In this document: positions 55,870 through 64,000 of the stretch, in pieces
Numbering within the stretch: position 1 is the first letter of the stretch
How the letters are laid out: each line of letters begins with the position of its first letter
DNA from: JBBDYH01 sp040901795
GTDB lineage: Bacteria > Planctomycetota > Planctomycetia > Pirellulales > JALHPA01
DNA length: 64,000 bases
NCBI GenBank assembly: GCA_040901795.1
Contig: JBBDYH010000136.1
Location: forward strand, 16,551-80,550
Direction: 5' to 3'
The notes under the pieces: model-generated
Databases searched by the model: none
What the model saw: the letters and a program-made list of their open reading frames with translations, nothing else
Told to the model about the DNA's origin: nothing
Translations under genes and position numbers: made by a program

Positions 55870-56826
55870 CTATCCACAAGCAGCCGTGAAGACGCGGCCC
55901 AGCCGCCGTGCTCTTAGCCGTCGTACGACGGCCTGTGCATGACCGGCGTTTCGACATATGCCGAAGTAGCTCGATCCACTGCCGCTCATCTGCGAGCCCA
56001 GGCATTCCATCCCGGCAAACTCGCCTGCCAATCGGTCGATCCACGGCGACAGGCCCCGCGCGGCCGCCGCCAGAGCATTGTGCATCCGGCGGCCGAGCTG
56101 GCGCGCGTCGCCCCGCCACAATGCCTCGAGCAACGGCTCGACTGCCAGCGGCGCAACGCTCGGCCTGCACGCCCTATACACCGCGGCCGTCGAAAGACCA
56201 GCGGGCGGACGCACCACGACGACGTGGAGCTTTCCAAAGCGGCGCACTGGTTCGATCTGCTCTCCGCGGCCGCGGCACACTGCCGGGGCGGAGTACAAAA
56301 AGAACGGCACATCGCTTCCCAGCTCCGCGGCCAACCCGGCCAGTCGCTCGCGCGACCAGTTCAAGCTCCAAGCCACGTTGGCGGCAACCAACGCGGCGGC
56401 TGCGTCACTGGACCCGCCGCCCAATCCGGCGGCTGACGGTATGCGTTTCGTTAAGCGGACGGCCGCCGAGCGATCGATTCCCGCGCGCTCGCGCAACAGT
56501 CCGATTGCACGGACCGCAATATTGTCGGTTCCCTGCGGCAACTCTTCGACGCCGAACGAGCCGGAACTCTCCGCAGCCACAGGCGAAAACTGCGGCGCTC
56601 GCAATCCGGCCGCCCACGCACCCTCCAAGACGACTGATCCAGCCGGGTATTGGTTGTCCGAAGGCGACACATCCCGTACGACGATCGTGTCGTAAATGTC
56701 CAGCGGGGCCATGAGCGTTACAATCTCATGGAAACCGTCTGGACGTTTTGCCAGGATCTCAAAGAACAGGTTGAGCTTGGCCGGTGCGAGGACTTGCACC
56801 TCTTCCCCTAGCCGGCGGGCCTGCAC
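55870..56826 (-). CDS. ispE: 4-diphosphocytidyl-2-C-methyl-D-erythritol kinase
   Basis: A 318-residue IspE. The GTG at 56826 has AAGGAG six bases upstream; an in-frame longer start is less likely. The first strand has VLAPAKLNLFFEILAKRPDG, and the ATP-binding GHMP loop is RIPSAAGLGGGSSDAAAAL (about 117-135). The C-terminal SGSGSSYFGI contains the third motif. It phosphorylates CDP-methylerythritol in the MEP isoprenoid pathway. It lies upstream of spoVG with a 29-bp gap. Confidence 0.95.
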   Translation of the reverse strand: MQARRLGEEVQVLAPAKLNLFFEILAKRPDGFHEIVTLMAPLDIYDTIVVRDVSPSDNQYPAGSVVLEGAWAAGLRAPQFSPVAAESSGSFGVEELPQGTDNIAVRAIGLLRERAGIDRSAAVRLTKRIPSAAGLGGGSSDAAAALVAANVAWSLNWSRERLAGLAAELGSDVPFFLYSAPAVCRGRGEQIEPVRRFGKLHVVVVRPPAGLSTAAVYRACRPSVAPLAVEPLLEALWRGDARQLGRRMHNALAAAARGLSPWIDRLAGEFAGMECLGSQMSGSGSSYFGICRNAGHAQAVVRRLRARRLGRVFTAACG

Positions 56827-57107
56827 CTGTCTCTCCTTGAAGCCTTGGCGACGCGCCTCGCTGATGACACCGATGAAAGAAAAATCAAGAACGCGATAAC
56901 ACATCCTGCCGAAACGGCATACGGAGGTGATTACTGCTGAATCTATCGGTTTCGAAAAAATGAGTCAACGTAGATGTCGGTTGGCGTGACAGAAATGTGA
57001 AAATCGTGCCTTGGCCCCCCGGGTAGCGGCCGGGTGGCACGCCCTAAGTCCGCAAACAGCGTGGTTTTGCCCGCCAGGGCCACAGTCGTAGCACTGCTCG
57101 CCGACCA

Positions 57108-57137
57108 GGCACCAGGCTGAGCCTGTTGCCTGGTGCC
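57108..57137. repeat. palindromic repeat
   Basis: GGCACCAGGC (57108-57117) and GCCTGGTGCC (57128-57137) form a 10-bp stem with a 10-base loop. It lies downstream of the ferritin-like gene; no T-run, so it is a repeat rather than an obvious terminator. Confidence 0.6.
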
Positions 57138-57164
57138 CGGCAGTGGCACACGTACATCCCGCAA

Positions 57165-57617
57165 CTACTGCGTATACTCCTTCAAAAACCCCTTGAAGAG
57201 GGTCAAGTGCTCCTCCTCATCGGCCAGCAGCCGAATGCAAAGATCCTGCGTCACGTAGTCTTCCTCTTCGACCGCTGAAATTAGCTTCTTGTATTGGGCA
57301 CAAGCGCTTTCTTCGGCTTTGATCACCGCCTTGATGACCGAGGTGATATCTACGGTGTTTTTCGGGGGTTGCTCCTGGGCGCCAAACTTAAGCGCCGCCG
57401 AGCCATCCACAAACCCGCCCAACTGCTTGATCCGGTTGGCAAGCATCTGGGCATGCCCCAACTCGGCCGTGATGTCACCCGACAGCGACTTCTTGATTTC
57501 CTCGGCCCGCACACCGTCCGGGTTGGTGCTGTTGGCCAGATAATTCAACACCGTCTCCAGCTCCATATTGTAGGCAACTTTGAGCATTTCGATGACTTCT
57601 TGAGTGCTGACCGCCAT
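57165..57617 (-). CDS. ferritin-like protein (bacterioferritin-related)
   Basis: A 150-residue four-helix protein read from the ATG at 57617 (GGAGG 7 bases upstream). Helices carry the carboxylates and His expected of a di-iron site: NMELETVLNYL, ITAELGHAQMLANRI, VIKAEESACAQYKKL and LLADEEEHLTLFKGF. It probably stores iron or detoxifies peroxide. It is a single-gene unit. Confidence 0.85.
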   Translation of the reverse strand: MAVSTQEVIEMLKVAYNMELETVLNYLANSTNPDGVRAEEIKKSLSGDITAELGHAQMLANRIKQLGGFVDGSAALKFGAQEQPPKNTVDITSVIKAVIKAEESACAQYKKLISAVEEEDYVTQDLCIRLLADEEEHLTLFKGFLKEYTQ

Positions 57618-57752
57618 GGTAAAACCTCCAGGAGTGAGGAAAGTAATCTCGTATACCGCTGTAATCACCGCGGACTCCGGGCGTGCCACCCAAATCAATC
57701 TGCGGACTACTTAGCATTTTCGATACCGAAGCCGGACCCAACTCCCTAACCA

Positions 57753-58763
57753 TCACGCTGCATCGGTCCGCCGGAGACTCTGCAGCACTAGCTTGGCGCG
57801 CTGGCGCAGCTCGCGGGATTCGTCTTCTGTCAGCCCTTCCACCGCCGCAATGACGGAACGCAGATCGACATTCGAATTGGCAGCGGCCAGCTCCGAAGCC
57901 GCCTGCAACCCATGAATCACCAACCGGGTGCGCTGAGCCGCTTGCTCCTCCGCAGTGTCTTTTTCGCTCGTCTCGGGCGGTTCGTGAGTCGCCAACATCT
58001 CCACCACGACCTCGATCACCGCCGGCTCCCCTCGCCGCGCCAGCGCCGTGGCCGCGTTGTAACGCGCGTACGGGTGTGCCACGTCATCCAACAGCGTCCG
58101 CAACCGCTGTTGGGCCGCGTCGCCGCCGATTTCACCCAAGGCAAACGCCGCGGTCGTCCGCAACAGCGAATCGTCGGTTCGCGAGGCATCGATCACTGCC
58201 GCGACGGCATCCGGGTCGGTGATCGCACGGCCCGTCTCGCGCCGCAGATTGCTCGACAACACTGCCACCGCACGCGTGGCCGCCGTGCGCAGCGAAGGCT
58301 TGAGATCGGTCCGCTCTTCGGTTTCAATTGCCAGCACGAGCGCCGGTAGGCCCGTATCGACGTAGAACTCGCCCAACGCCGTGGCCAGGTACACTCGCAG
58401 CAGGACTGCGTCTTCACCCGTACGGCCGTCGGCCAGCTCTTGCTCAAGTTTGTCGGCAAGCCTGGCGGCCAGGTCGCGATCGCGCTTGAGTTCACCGCCG
58501 GTGTCGCCGCGCAGCAGGTTGGCCAGGTTGACCGCCGCCTGCCAGCGATTGGCGCCGCTTCCTTCGAGCGCTTTGACGTTCGTCTCGGCGTCGTTGCCCA
58601 TTTGCGGTAGCCACTTGATCAACATCCACACCAGCACCATCACTAGCACGATGAGCCCCGGAATGACAAACAGTTGCACCAGGAATCCTGCGCTCGGCGG
58701 CTGCACGGGAGGCAGCGCTTCGTCGGACAAAACCGAAGGGGGTGTGGGGCTGGCTGGCGACAT
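57753..58763 (-). CDS. membrane-anchored HEAT-repeat protein
   Basis: A 336-residue protein read from the ATG at 58763. One membrane helix lies near residues 28-50 (LVQLFVIPGLIVLVMVLVWM). The rest is HEAT-like alpha repeats (NRWQAAVNLANLLRG, LRTTAAFALGEIGGDAAQQR, ARYNAATALARRGEPAVIEV). It would serve as a protein-binding scaffold facing the cytoplasm or periplasm. Function unknown. It is divergent from the lipoate ligase gene. Confidence 0.8.
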   Translation of the reverse strand: MSPASPTPPSVLSDEALPPVQPPSAGFLVQLFVIPGLIVLVMVLVWMLIKWLPQMGNDAETNVKALEGSGANRWQAAVNLANLLRGDTGGELKRDRDLAARLADKLEQELADGRTGEDAVLLRVYLATALGEFYVDTGLPALVLAIETEERTDLKPSLRTAATRAVAVLSSNLRRETGRAITDPDAVAAVIDASRTDDSLLRTTAAFALGEIGGDAAQQRLRTLLDDVAHPYARYNAATALARRGEPAVIEVVVEMLATHEPPETSEKDTAEEQAAQRTRLVIHGLQAASELAAANSNVDLRSVIAAVEGLTEDESRELRQRAKLVLQSLRRTDAA

Positions 58764-58931
58764 AAAACCGCGTATGTTGGACGGCTCGACCTTGTCTCTA
58801 AAGTGTAGGGGACGTCGATAGGGCGTCAAGCACGTGCCGTCATGCTGAGCAGCGCGAAGCATCCGGGTGGCATCAAAGAGATCCTTCGCTTCGCTCAGGA
58901 TGACGTGCCGTTCAGGGTTCAGGAATTCGCG

Positions 58932-59651
58932 ATGTTGGTACTGGATCTCACTCTCAATTCACCGGCCGAGAACCTGGCCTTGGACGAGGCGCTGTTGCTG
59001 GACGCGGAGGATGCCGCACAGCCGCGCGAGGTGCTGCGCCTCTGGGAGTCGCCGCAGACGTTCGTCGTACTCGGATCGTCATCGCGGTATCACGACGAAA
59101 TCAATACGCCACTCTGCAGCGCCGAGGGTGTGCCGGTGTTGCGCCGCCCCAGCGGCGGCGCAGCGATTCTCACCGGCCCGGGCTGCTTAATGTACGCGCT
59201 TGTGCTTTCGTACGAGCGCCACCCGCATTTGCAGGCGGTGGATCTCGCCCATCGTCATGTGCTGAGGCGGTTGGCGTCGGCCATCGGACAGCGCGTGCCC
59301 GCAGTGCACGAGGCAGGCACCAGCGACTTGGCGATGGGCGATCACAAGTTTTCCGGAAACAGCCTGCGCTGCAAGCGCCGCTGTTTGCTTTATCACGGCA
59401 CGCTGCTGTACGACTTTCCGCTTGAGCAGATGGGCCGCTACTTGCGCACGCCGAGGCGGCAACCAGACTACCGGCGACAACGGCCGCACGCCGAATTCGT
59501 AGTCAACCTGCCGCTCAATCGCGCCGCCCTCGTGGTCGCAGTGCGCGAAGCGTTCGAAGCCCAGGAGCCGCTGATCGACTGGCCGCGCGAACGCACGCAG
59601 CATCTCGTCGCCGAGAGATACACATGCCAGAAGTGGAACGAGCGCCTCTAA
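58932..59651 (+). CDS. lipoate-protein ligase-like protein
   Basis: A 239-residue protein read from the ATG at 58932. It has the LplA/LipB/BPL fold: NLALDEALL, VLRRPSGGAAILTGPGCLMY (the RRxxGGG loop of LplA), and DHKFSGNSLRCKRRCLLYHG with the catalytic Lys in HKFSGN. It attaches lipoate or octanoate to proteins. The dispersed CATGCTGAGCAGCGCGAAGC stretch lies just upstream. Confidence 0.88.
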   Translation: MLVLDLTLNSPAENLALDEALLLDAEDAAQPREVLRLWESPQTFVVLGSSSRYHDEINTPLCSAEGVPVLRRPSGGAAILTGPGCLMYALVLSYERHPHLQAVDLAHRHVLRRLASAIGQRVPAVHEAGTSDLAMGDHKFSGNSLRCKRRCLLYHGTLLYDFPLEQMGRYLRTPRRQPDYRRQRPHAEFVVNLPLNRAALVVAVREAFEAQEPLIDWPRERTQHLVAERYTCQKWNERL

Positions 59652-59765
59652 GGGGAGATAGGGGGATACGAAAGGCGATAGGGGGATGGCAAGGGAGTTA
59701 GGACGATGAACTGCTCATCTCCCTCTCTCCCTCTCTCCCTCCGTATCCCCAGATCTCCCTCCGCA

Positions 59766-60749
59766 TTATCCCCCCATCTCCTTCCGCGCAATCTCCAAAT
59801 CGTGCTCCACCATCGTCTGCACCAGCTCCTGAAAACCGATCGTCGGTTTCCAGCCCAGCTTTTCGCGCGACCGGCTGGCATCTCCTTGGAGGACGTGAAT
59901 CTCACCCGGCCGATAGAACTGCGCCTGCTGCGTGACGTACTCGCGATAGTCTAAACCGAGCGTCGCAAACGCCGCCTCGCAGAACTCGCGGACGCTGTGC
60001 GTTTCGCCGGTCGCCACGACCAGGTCTTCGGGGACCGGCTGCTGCATCATCAGATACATCGCGCGCACGTAATCGGGCGCATAGCCCCAGTCGCGGCGCG
60101 CTTCAAGGTTGCCCAGCGGCAGCTCGCGGGCGAGTCCGAGCTTAATGCGGGCCGCGTACGAGGTCACCTTGCGCGTCAGAAACTCGTAACCGCGCCGCGG
60201 CGATTCGTGGTTGAAGAGGATGCCCGAGCAGACGTACATCGCATACGCCTCGCGGTAATTGCGGGCCAGGTGGAAGCCGGTCAGCTTCGAGACGCCATAC
60301 GGCGAGCGGGGCGAGAACGGGGTCTGCTCGTTTTGCGGCGTATGCGGCGCGTTGCCGAACATCTCGCTCGAGCCGGCGAAGTACACCTTGCACGACGGCG
60401 CGGCCAGCCGCACCGACTCCAGGATATAGTGCGTGCCGTCGATGTTGATGCGAAACGTGGAGAACGCATCCTCGAACGACTGCGAGACAAAGCTCTGCGA
60501 GGCCAGGTGATAAACCTCTTGCGGCTGCACCTGAGCGATCGCGGCGAACAGGCTGGGAAAGGCCTCCAGGCTGGCGGCGTGCAACGTGATCCGGTCGAGA
60601 ATCCCCGCGATCCGCGACAACCGGTGGGCCGGGTCCTCCAGCGCCACGCGGCGCACCAGGCCATGCACCTCGTAGCCTTCGCTGAGCAACAGCTCGGCCA
60701 GATAAGAGCCGTCCTGTCCGGTAATGCCGGTGATGAGCGCGCGTTTCAA
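59766..60749 (-). CDS. gmd: GDP-mannose 4,6-dehydratase
   Basis: A 327-residue SDR-type sugar nucleotide dehydratase. It reads LITGITGQDGSYLAELLLSE (NADP+-binding TGITGQDG), then VYHLASQSFVSQSFED, GSSEMFGNAPHTPQNEQTPF with the catalytic Glu, and YGVSKLTG with the active Tyr and Lys. NHESPRRGYEFLTRKVT is the GMD-specific motif. It makes GDP-4-keto-6-deoxymannose for deoxyhexose synthesis of surface glycans. It is upstream of no partner reductase in this window. Confidence 0.93.
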   Translation of the reverse strand: MKRALITGITGQDGSYLAELLLSEGYEVHGLVRRVALEDPAHRLSRIAGILDRITLHAASLEAFPSLFAAIAQVQPQEVYHLASQSFVSQSFEDAFSTFRINIDGTHYILESVRLAAPSCKVYFAGSSEMFGNAPHTPQNEQTPFSPRSPYGVSKLTGFHLARNYREAYAMYVCSGILFNHESPRRGYEFLTRKVTSYAARIKLGLARELPLGNLEARRDWGYAPDYVRAMYLMMQQPVPEDLVVATGETHSVREFCEAAFATLGLDYREYVTQQAQFYRPGEIHVLQGDASRSREKLGWKPTIGFQELVQTMVEHDLEIARKEMGG

Positions 60750-60807
60750 CAGATGGCTCCCGCTGCTACTTGTAGCCGAAGTCGCCAGACTTCACGTCAG
60801 CCGGATT

Positions 60808-60861
60808 GTAGCCCTCTCGCTCCGCAAGAGCATGCATCATCGCGCAGAGCGTGATGGCTAC
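60808..60861. repeat. GTAG...CTAC dispersed repeat
   Basis: GTAGCCCTCTCGCTCCGCAA to AGCGTGATGGCTAC, a diverged copy of the element at 46250 and 62622. Confidence 0.6.
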
Positions 60862-60867
60862 ACAAGT

Positions 60868-61854
60868 TTACTCCGGCACGTTCGCCGGCTGACCGTCCGC
60901 ACGGTTGCCGAGGCGTTGGTGAACTTCGCCCGCGATCTCAAAGGATACAAAATGGACGGACCCGTCGCACATGGCGGCGTGCCAGCCGGCATTGTGGGCG
61001 CTGCCGAAGCGGCCTTCTTCGCCGCCGACGCTGACCGCCCTATCGTGCGACGGCGGCCAGTTGCGGTTGGTCGAGCGGTAGAGGTCGTCCTGAAAGCCGG
61101 TGTAGAGGCTCCAATCGTCGCCGTGCTCGTCGCCGGTTTCGTACTTGTCGGCGTGGAGATACTTTTCGCCGAGCAAATAGACTTTGCTCGCCCCGTCGCG
61201 GAGGTCGGAGGGACGAACGGTGCTGCGCAGGAAACCCACGCCGGTGAAAACGCGTGTGGGGGGCCAGACGAAGCCGGGACTGTCTCCTTCGGCAAGCGTC
61301 GCCGGACCATAAAAGGATTTGCCCTGGAAGAGTGGCGTCTCGGAATGAATCTGGTCGCCGCAATTCATGGCATAGTCGCCTTTGGCTACGGCGGTCACAG
61401 GAAGTGAGCCGCGCATGCGAGAGGCGTAGACGGCAGGCATCTCAAACGTCTTGGCGTCGCGCCGCCAGGGGCAGATGAAGACGGGGACCGGCGTTTGCAG
61501 CCGTTCTGCCGAGGCCGCGAACATGGCCGGCTCGTTCATGCGGGCGCCCAGCGAATGAAGTGGCTCCTCCTCGATGTATGGCAAAATGTTGTACGCCCAT
61601 CCGCCGGGCTGCCTGGCGCCGAACCCGCGTCCTGGGACGCCGACCCATCCGCCGCCCCAACCGCCGGTGGGCAAGTGCTTGTGCGTGTCGAGGTGCGTCA
61701 GGCTCGCTAAAGCGAGCTGTTTGAGGTTGGACTGGCAGCGCATCCGCTCGGAGCTTTGCCGCGCGGCCGACAGGGCTACGAGCAACAGCGACGTGAGGAT
61801 GCTGATCACGGCGATCACCACCAGCAGCTCGACGATTGTGAATGCACGCCGCAT
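60868..61854 (-). CDS. DUF1559 pseudopilin-like protein
   Basis: A 328-residue protein read from the ATG at 61854. The prepilin-like N-methylation signal MRRAFTIVELLVVIAVISIL precedes a long hydrophobic helix. DUF1559 follows (RMRCQSNLKQLALASLTHLD, HLPTGGWGGG, CDGSVHFVSFEI). This family is expanded in planctomycetes. It is probably exported by a type-II-like system and assembled or anchored in the membrane. Function unknown. Confidence 0.92.
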   Translation of the reverse strand: MRRAFTIVELLVVIAVISILTSLLLVALSAARQSSERMRCQSNLKQLALASLTHLDTHKHLPTGGWGGGWVGVPGRGFGARQPGGWAYNILPYIEEEPLHSLGARMNEPAMFAASAERLQTPVPVFICPWRRDAKTFEMPAVYASRMRGSLPVTAVAKGDYAMNCGDQIHSETPLFQGKSFYGPATLAEGDSPGFVWPPTRVFTGVGFLRSTVRPSDLRDGASKVYLLGEKYLHADKYETGDEHGDDWSLYTGFQDDLYRSTNRNWPPSHDRAVSVGGEEGRFGSAHNAGWHAAMCDGSVHFVSFEIAGEVHQRLGNRADGQPANVPE

Positions 61855-61855
61855 C

Positions 61856-61953
61856 GGTTGGAGTTCGTTGGAGTTCAAGCTTCAGCTTGTCCGCCCGACG
61901 GCCTTCCGAGGCCGTCGAGTTCATTGGGCCGGCCTTGGAAGGCTGGCCTACGG
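61856..61953. repeat. stack of dispersed repeats (GTTGGAGTTC and GACGGCCT families)
   Basis: GTTGGAGTTCGTTGGAGTTC, CAAGCTTCAGCTTG, GACGGCCTTCCGAGGCCGTC (61897-61916), then GGCCGGCCTTGGAAGGCTGG to 61953. It slightly overlaps the 3' end of the GT39-like gene. Confidence 0.65.
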
Positions 61954-63657
61954 TATCGGTACGGCTGGAGCACCATCGGGCCGCTCGTAGCGGCGCAAAA
62001 TGTAGTCGGGCGCTTGCTCGCCGTGACCTTTGTACGTGATCTCCTCTATCCACTGCCACCCAGGCAAGTTACCCCCGCCGGGGAACTTATCGGGCGTACC
62101 TGCGAACCAGAGCTGCGGCACTTCGGCCGGCAAGTCCTCAATCCGCGATAGGAACTCGCCGGAGTCGAGCGAGGCCACATGGTTGATGTGCCCCGACGTA
62201 GGCCACGGGCGAAGCACGGCACGAATATCGACGTCTGTCGCACCGTGCTGGCGCAATTGAAACTTCAAGCAGTTTACATCCGGCGGTCGCTGGACAACCA
62301 CCACGCCGCCGGACAGATAATCTCGCGCTAACCGTTCGCTCGCCGCGACGATTCCCGACGGCCCTGGCGGCAACTCGGCTACGAATTGCTGTGTCCCCAA
62401 AAGCGTCACTCCAATCACAGACACGGCAACCGCGACTCGCGATTCGGGACGGGCAATCGAGGCAACGACGACGCCCAACAGCGCGAGCCAGCTCACCTGG
62501 GAAAACGCTAGATAGCGGTCCTGCAACATCGGCCGGTCGCCGACGGTAGCCATGAGCACGATGGCGATCCACGGCAGCGCCGCCTGGCCGAGCAGAGCGA
62601 TTGCGGCGGCATTGCAGCAGCGTAGTCCTCTCGCTCCGCGAGAGGAAACATCACTTGGCAGTCCTCTCGCTCCGCGAGAGGAAACATCACGCGGAGCGTG
62701 ATGACTACGATGCCGCACCCAGAGTGTGCGGGCTACAACTAACACCGCGCCGGCGACACAAACCGTAATCCAAGTCGTGTCGGCCCTATCGATCCCCACG
62801 CACCAGCGGACGAAGGCGTGCCCCCAGTCGTCCAACGTCGGCGCTTCGACCCAAAAATCTTCGCTGACGCGCGATGTCTGCGCGATGCCGGCCGGGAGCC
62901 AAGGGCTGTAGATGAGCAGCGCGATCGCGCCGGCGAGCAGAATGCTCCGGCGCAGGTAACCTTGTTCGCTGCGAGACGTGACTGTGAAGCGTGAGTTGTA
63001 AGTGGTAAATGACGCGCGTGGTGCGAAAGCACACCATAGCGCGAATAGCCCTTGACCGGCAAGCGTAAACAGCGCGAAATGATGCGTCAGCAGATAGAGC
63101 GCAGCGCAGACGCCGTAGGCGGTCCACCAGGCGTATGGTCGATCGATACGCGGCGATGGAGAAGCCGACTCGCGTCGGCGATCGGCGCGCAGCGCACGCA
63201 ATAACAACCACATGGAGACTACGGCCAAGAGCGCCCCCAGCCCGTACATTCGCGCCGTCCGGTTTGGCGTCAGTTGAAAGCTGTGAACCGCCGTCAGCAA
63301 CGCCGCAGTAAAGCCACCAAATCCAGCCGCGCTCCTTGAAACGTTTCCCCATCGCGCCGCTTCAACGACTACTCCGTAGACGGCCACGATCAAAAGCGCT
63401 CCACACAGTACCGAAAGCGCACGCAGCGCAATTGCCGAAGTCCCCCAAAGATGCATCCAAACCTTGAGCGCTAGGTAATGGGCAGGGGGCGTCGTATCTC
63501 CGGCCGCCGTGATCAACAGCTCCGGCAGCGGCTTAATGGCGAGACGCCAGGCGAAGGCCTCGTCATTATTAAACCTCGGCGTGTCAAGTCGATACGCGCG
63601 CAGAACGGCACCCACAACGAGGATAATAAACAGCGCGGCCACCACGAAGCGGTTCAT
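61948..63657 (-). CDS. GT39-like multi-pass membrane glycosyltransferase
   Basis: A 569-residue protein read from the ATG at 63657. It has about 11 hydrophobic helices. The N-terminal loop has RFNNDEAFAWRLA, where the Asp/Glu pair is typical of the ArnT/PMT-like superfamily, and a later DTTPPAHYLALKVWMHLWG. It would use a lipid-linked sugar. An 87-bp palindromic repeat (62622-62708) is inserted in frame near residues 317-345, adding RDVSSRGARGL twice. Substrate unknown. Confidence 0.8.
   Translation of the reverse strand: MNRFVVAALFIILVVGAVLRAYRLDTPRFNNDEAFAWRLAIKPLPELLITAAGDTTPPAHYLALKVWMHLWGTSAIALRALSVLCGALLIVAVYGVVVEAARWGNVSRSAAGFGGFTAALLTAVHSFQLTPNRTARMYGLGALLAVVSMWLLLRALRADRRRESASPSPRIDRPYAWWTAYGVCAALYLLTHHFALFTLAGQGLFALWCAFAPRASFTTYNSRFTVTSRSEQGYLRRSILLAGAIALLIYSPWLPAGIAQTSRVSEDFWVEAPTLDDWGHAFVRWCVGIDRADTTWITVCVAGAVLVVARTLWVRHRSHHAPRDVSSRGARGLPSDVSSRGARGLRCCNAAAIALLGQAALPWIAIVLMATVGDRPMLQDRYLAFSQVSWLALLGVVVASIARPESRVAVAVSVIGVTLLGTQQFVAELPPGPSGIVAASERLARDYLSGGVVVVQRPPDVNCLKFQLRQHGATDVDIRAVLRPWPTSGHINHVASLDSGEFLSRIEDLPAEVPQLWFAGTPDKFPGGGNLPGWQWIEEITYKGHGEQAPDYILRRYERPDGAPAVPIP
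62622..62708. repeat. in-frame dispersed repeat inside the GT39-like gene
   Basis: The unit GTCCTCTCGCTCCGCGAGAG plus GAAACATCAC is present twice (62625-62654 and 62661-62690), then GCGGAGCGTGATGACTAC. The length of 87 bp (29 codons) keeps the frame. Same family as 46250. Confidence 0.8.
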
Positions 63658-63719
63658 TGGCCATAATGCTCCTCCCGTCTTTTCTGGGAGAAGGCATGGT
63701 GAGGCAATGGATCCCCCAA

Positions 63720-63974
63720 TCACTCCGGCGTACATTCGGTCACGTACAACTCTCTGGCCGGTACGAAATCGTCTTTAAACGTTGCCGAGAGATTTCTTTT
63801 CCAACCGTTCGGAAGTTCGAACACAACATCCTCCATTTCGATCAGCCAGAGTGCGCTACTAGAACCGGCTCGGTATCGTAAAGCACGATCGCTCACAATT
63901 GTATCAGGAGTGAGCGCGGCGACGCCGTAAAAGTGCAACAGGCTAGAATGCCACGAAGATAAGCCCTTAATCAT
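63720..63974 (-). CDS. hypothetical protein, possibly truncated by the window edge
   Basis: An 84-residue frame from the ATG at 63974; the frame stays open to the window edge at 64000, so a longer protein is possible. It contains GLSSWHSSLLHFYGVAALTP and a C-terminal TFKDDFVPARELYVTECTPE. No family is recognised. Confidence 0.4.
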   Translation of the reverse strand: MIKGLSSWHSSLLHFYGVAALTPDTIVSDRALRYRAGSSSALWLIEMEDVVFELPNGWKRNLSATFKDDFVPARELYVTECTPE

Positions 63975-64000
63975 TGCCGCAGCAAGGCTTGCTTCAGTTC

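Noticed and set aside
57108..57137. Terminator for the ferritin-like gene
   Set aside because: The stem lacks a T-run on the minus strand; it fits a dispersed repeat better.
59652..59765. Purine/pyrimidine-rich inverted stretch between the lipoate ligase and gmd genes
   Set aside because: Low-complexity GGGGATA/TATCCCC type sequence like other intergenic filler of the window; no function can be supported.

Overview
This is a high-GC chromosomal window, most probably from a planctomycete of the Pirellulales type (an inference from gene content and repeat style). Indicators are the paired DUF1501 and DUF1549/DUF1553 (PSD1-type) genes, a DUF1559 pseudopilin-like protein, a DUF1580 helix-turn-helix protein, HAF-repeat PEP-CTERM proteins, membrane-anchored squalene-cyclase-repeat proteins, a SpoVG with an inserted zinc ribbon beside ispE, and intergenic regions crowded with small palindromic repeats.

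Bases 1-8589 hold one end of an integrated phage-like element. A tyrosine integrase lies against the 3' end of tRNA-His(GTG). All element genes run leftward: integrase, HTH protein, DUF1580 excisionase/regulator-like protein, primase-polymerase/DUF3987 helicase, small proteins, P27-type small terminase, zinc ribbon, HTH protein, HK97-fold capsid and a terminator. A tandem 9-bp iteron array lies just downstream of the primase gene. No portal, large terminase or tail gene is visible. The layout resembles capsid-encoding phage satellites, but the left end is outside the window.

Bases 9072-13777 are a leftward acyl-CoA catabolic operon of Atu/Liu type: carboxyltransferase, two small genes resembling a toxin-antitoxin pair, DUF1446 (AtuA-like), a separate AtuA C-terminal domain protein, and enoyl-CoA hydratase. 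Next come a secreted protein with a clear terminator, a principal-type sigma-70 factor with a probable TTG start, a large beta-helix protein, and a 1579-bp tandem duplication carrying two HAF-repeat PEP-CTERM proteins.

Bases 22927-39379 carry two membrane-anchored squalene-cyclase-repeat proteins, SppA of the long type, a TPR protein, a TIM-barrel isomerase, a short SppA, an SDR, a PadR regulator with its partner membrane protein, small membrane proteins, NhaA, and a radical SAM protein. Bases 39461-45625 (leftward) hold an ECF sigma/anti-sigma-like/secreted-protein operon and the DUF1501 + DUF1549/1553 pair.

Bases 46848-51737 are a small defence-like island: a single-chain restriction-modification enzyme of type ISP style without a helicase domain, then a trypsin-like protease coupled to a stand-alone copy of its own N-terminal domain. 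The right end has a thioredoxin-heme-PDZ protein, a ParDE module, spoVG-ispE, a ferritin-like protein, a HEAT-repeat membrane protein, a lipoate ligase, GDP-mannose 4,6-dehydratase, a DUF1559 protein, a GT39-like glycosyltransferase carrying an in-frame palindromic repeat, and a partial gene at the edge.
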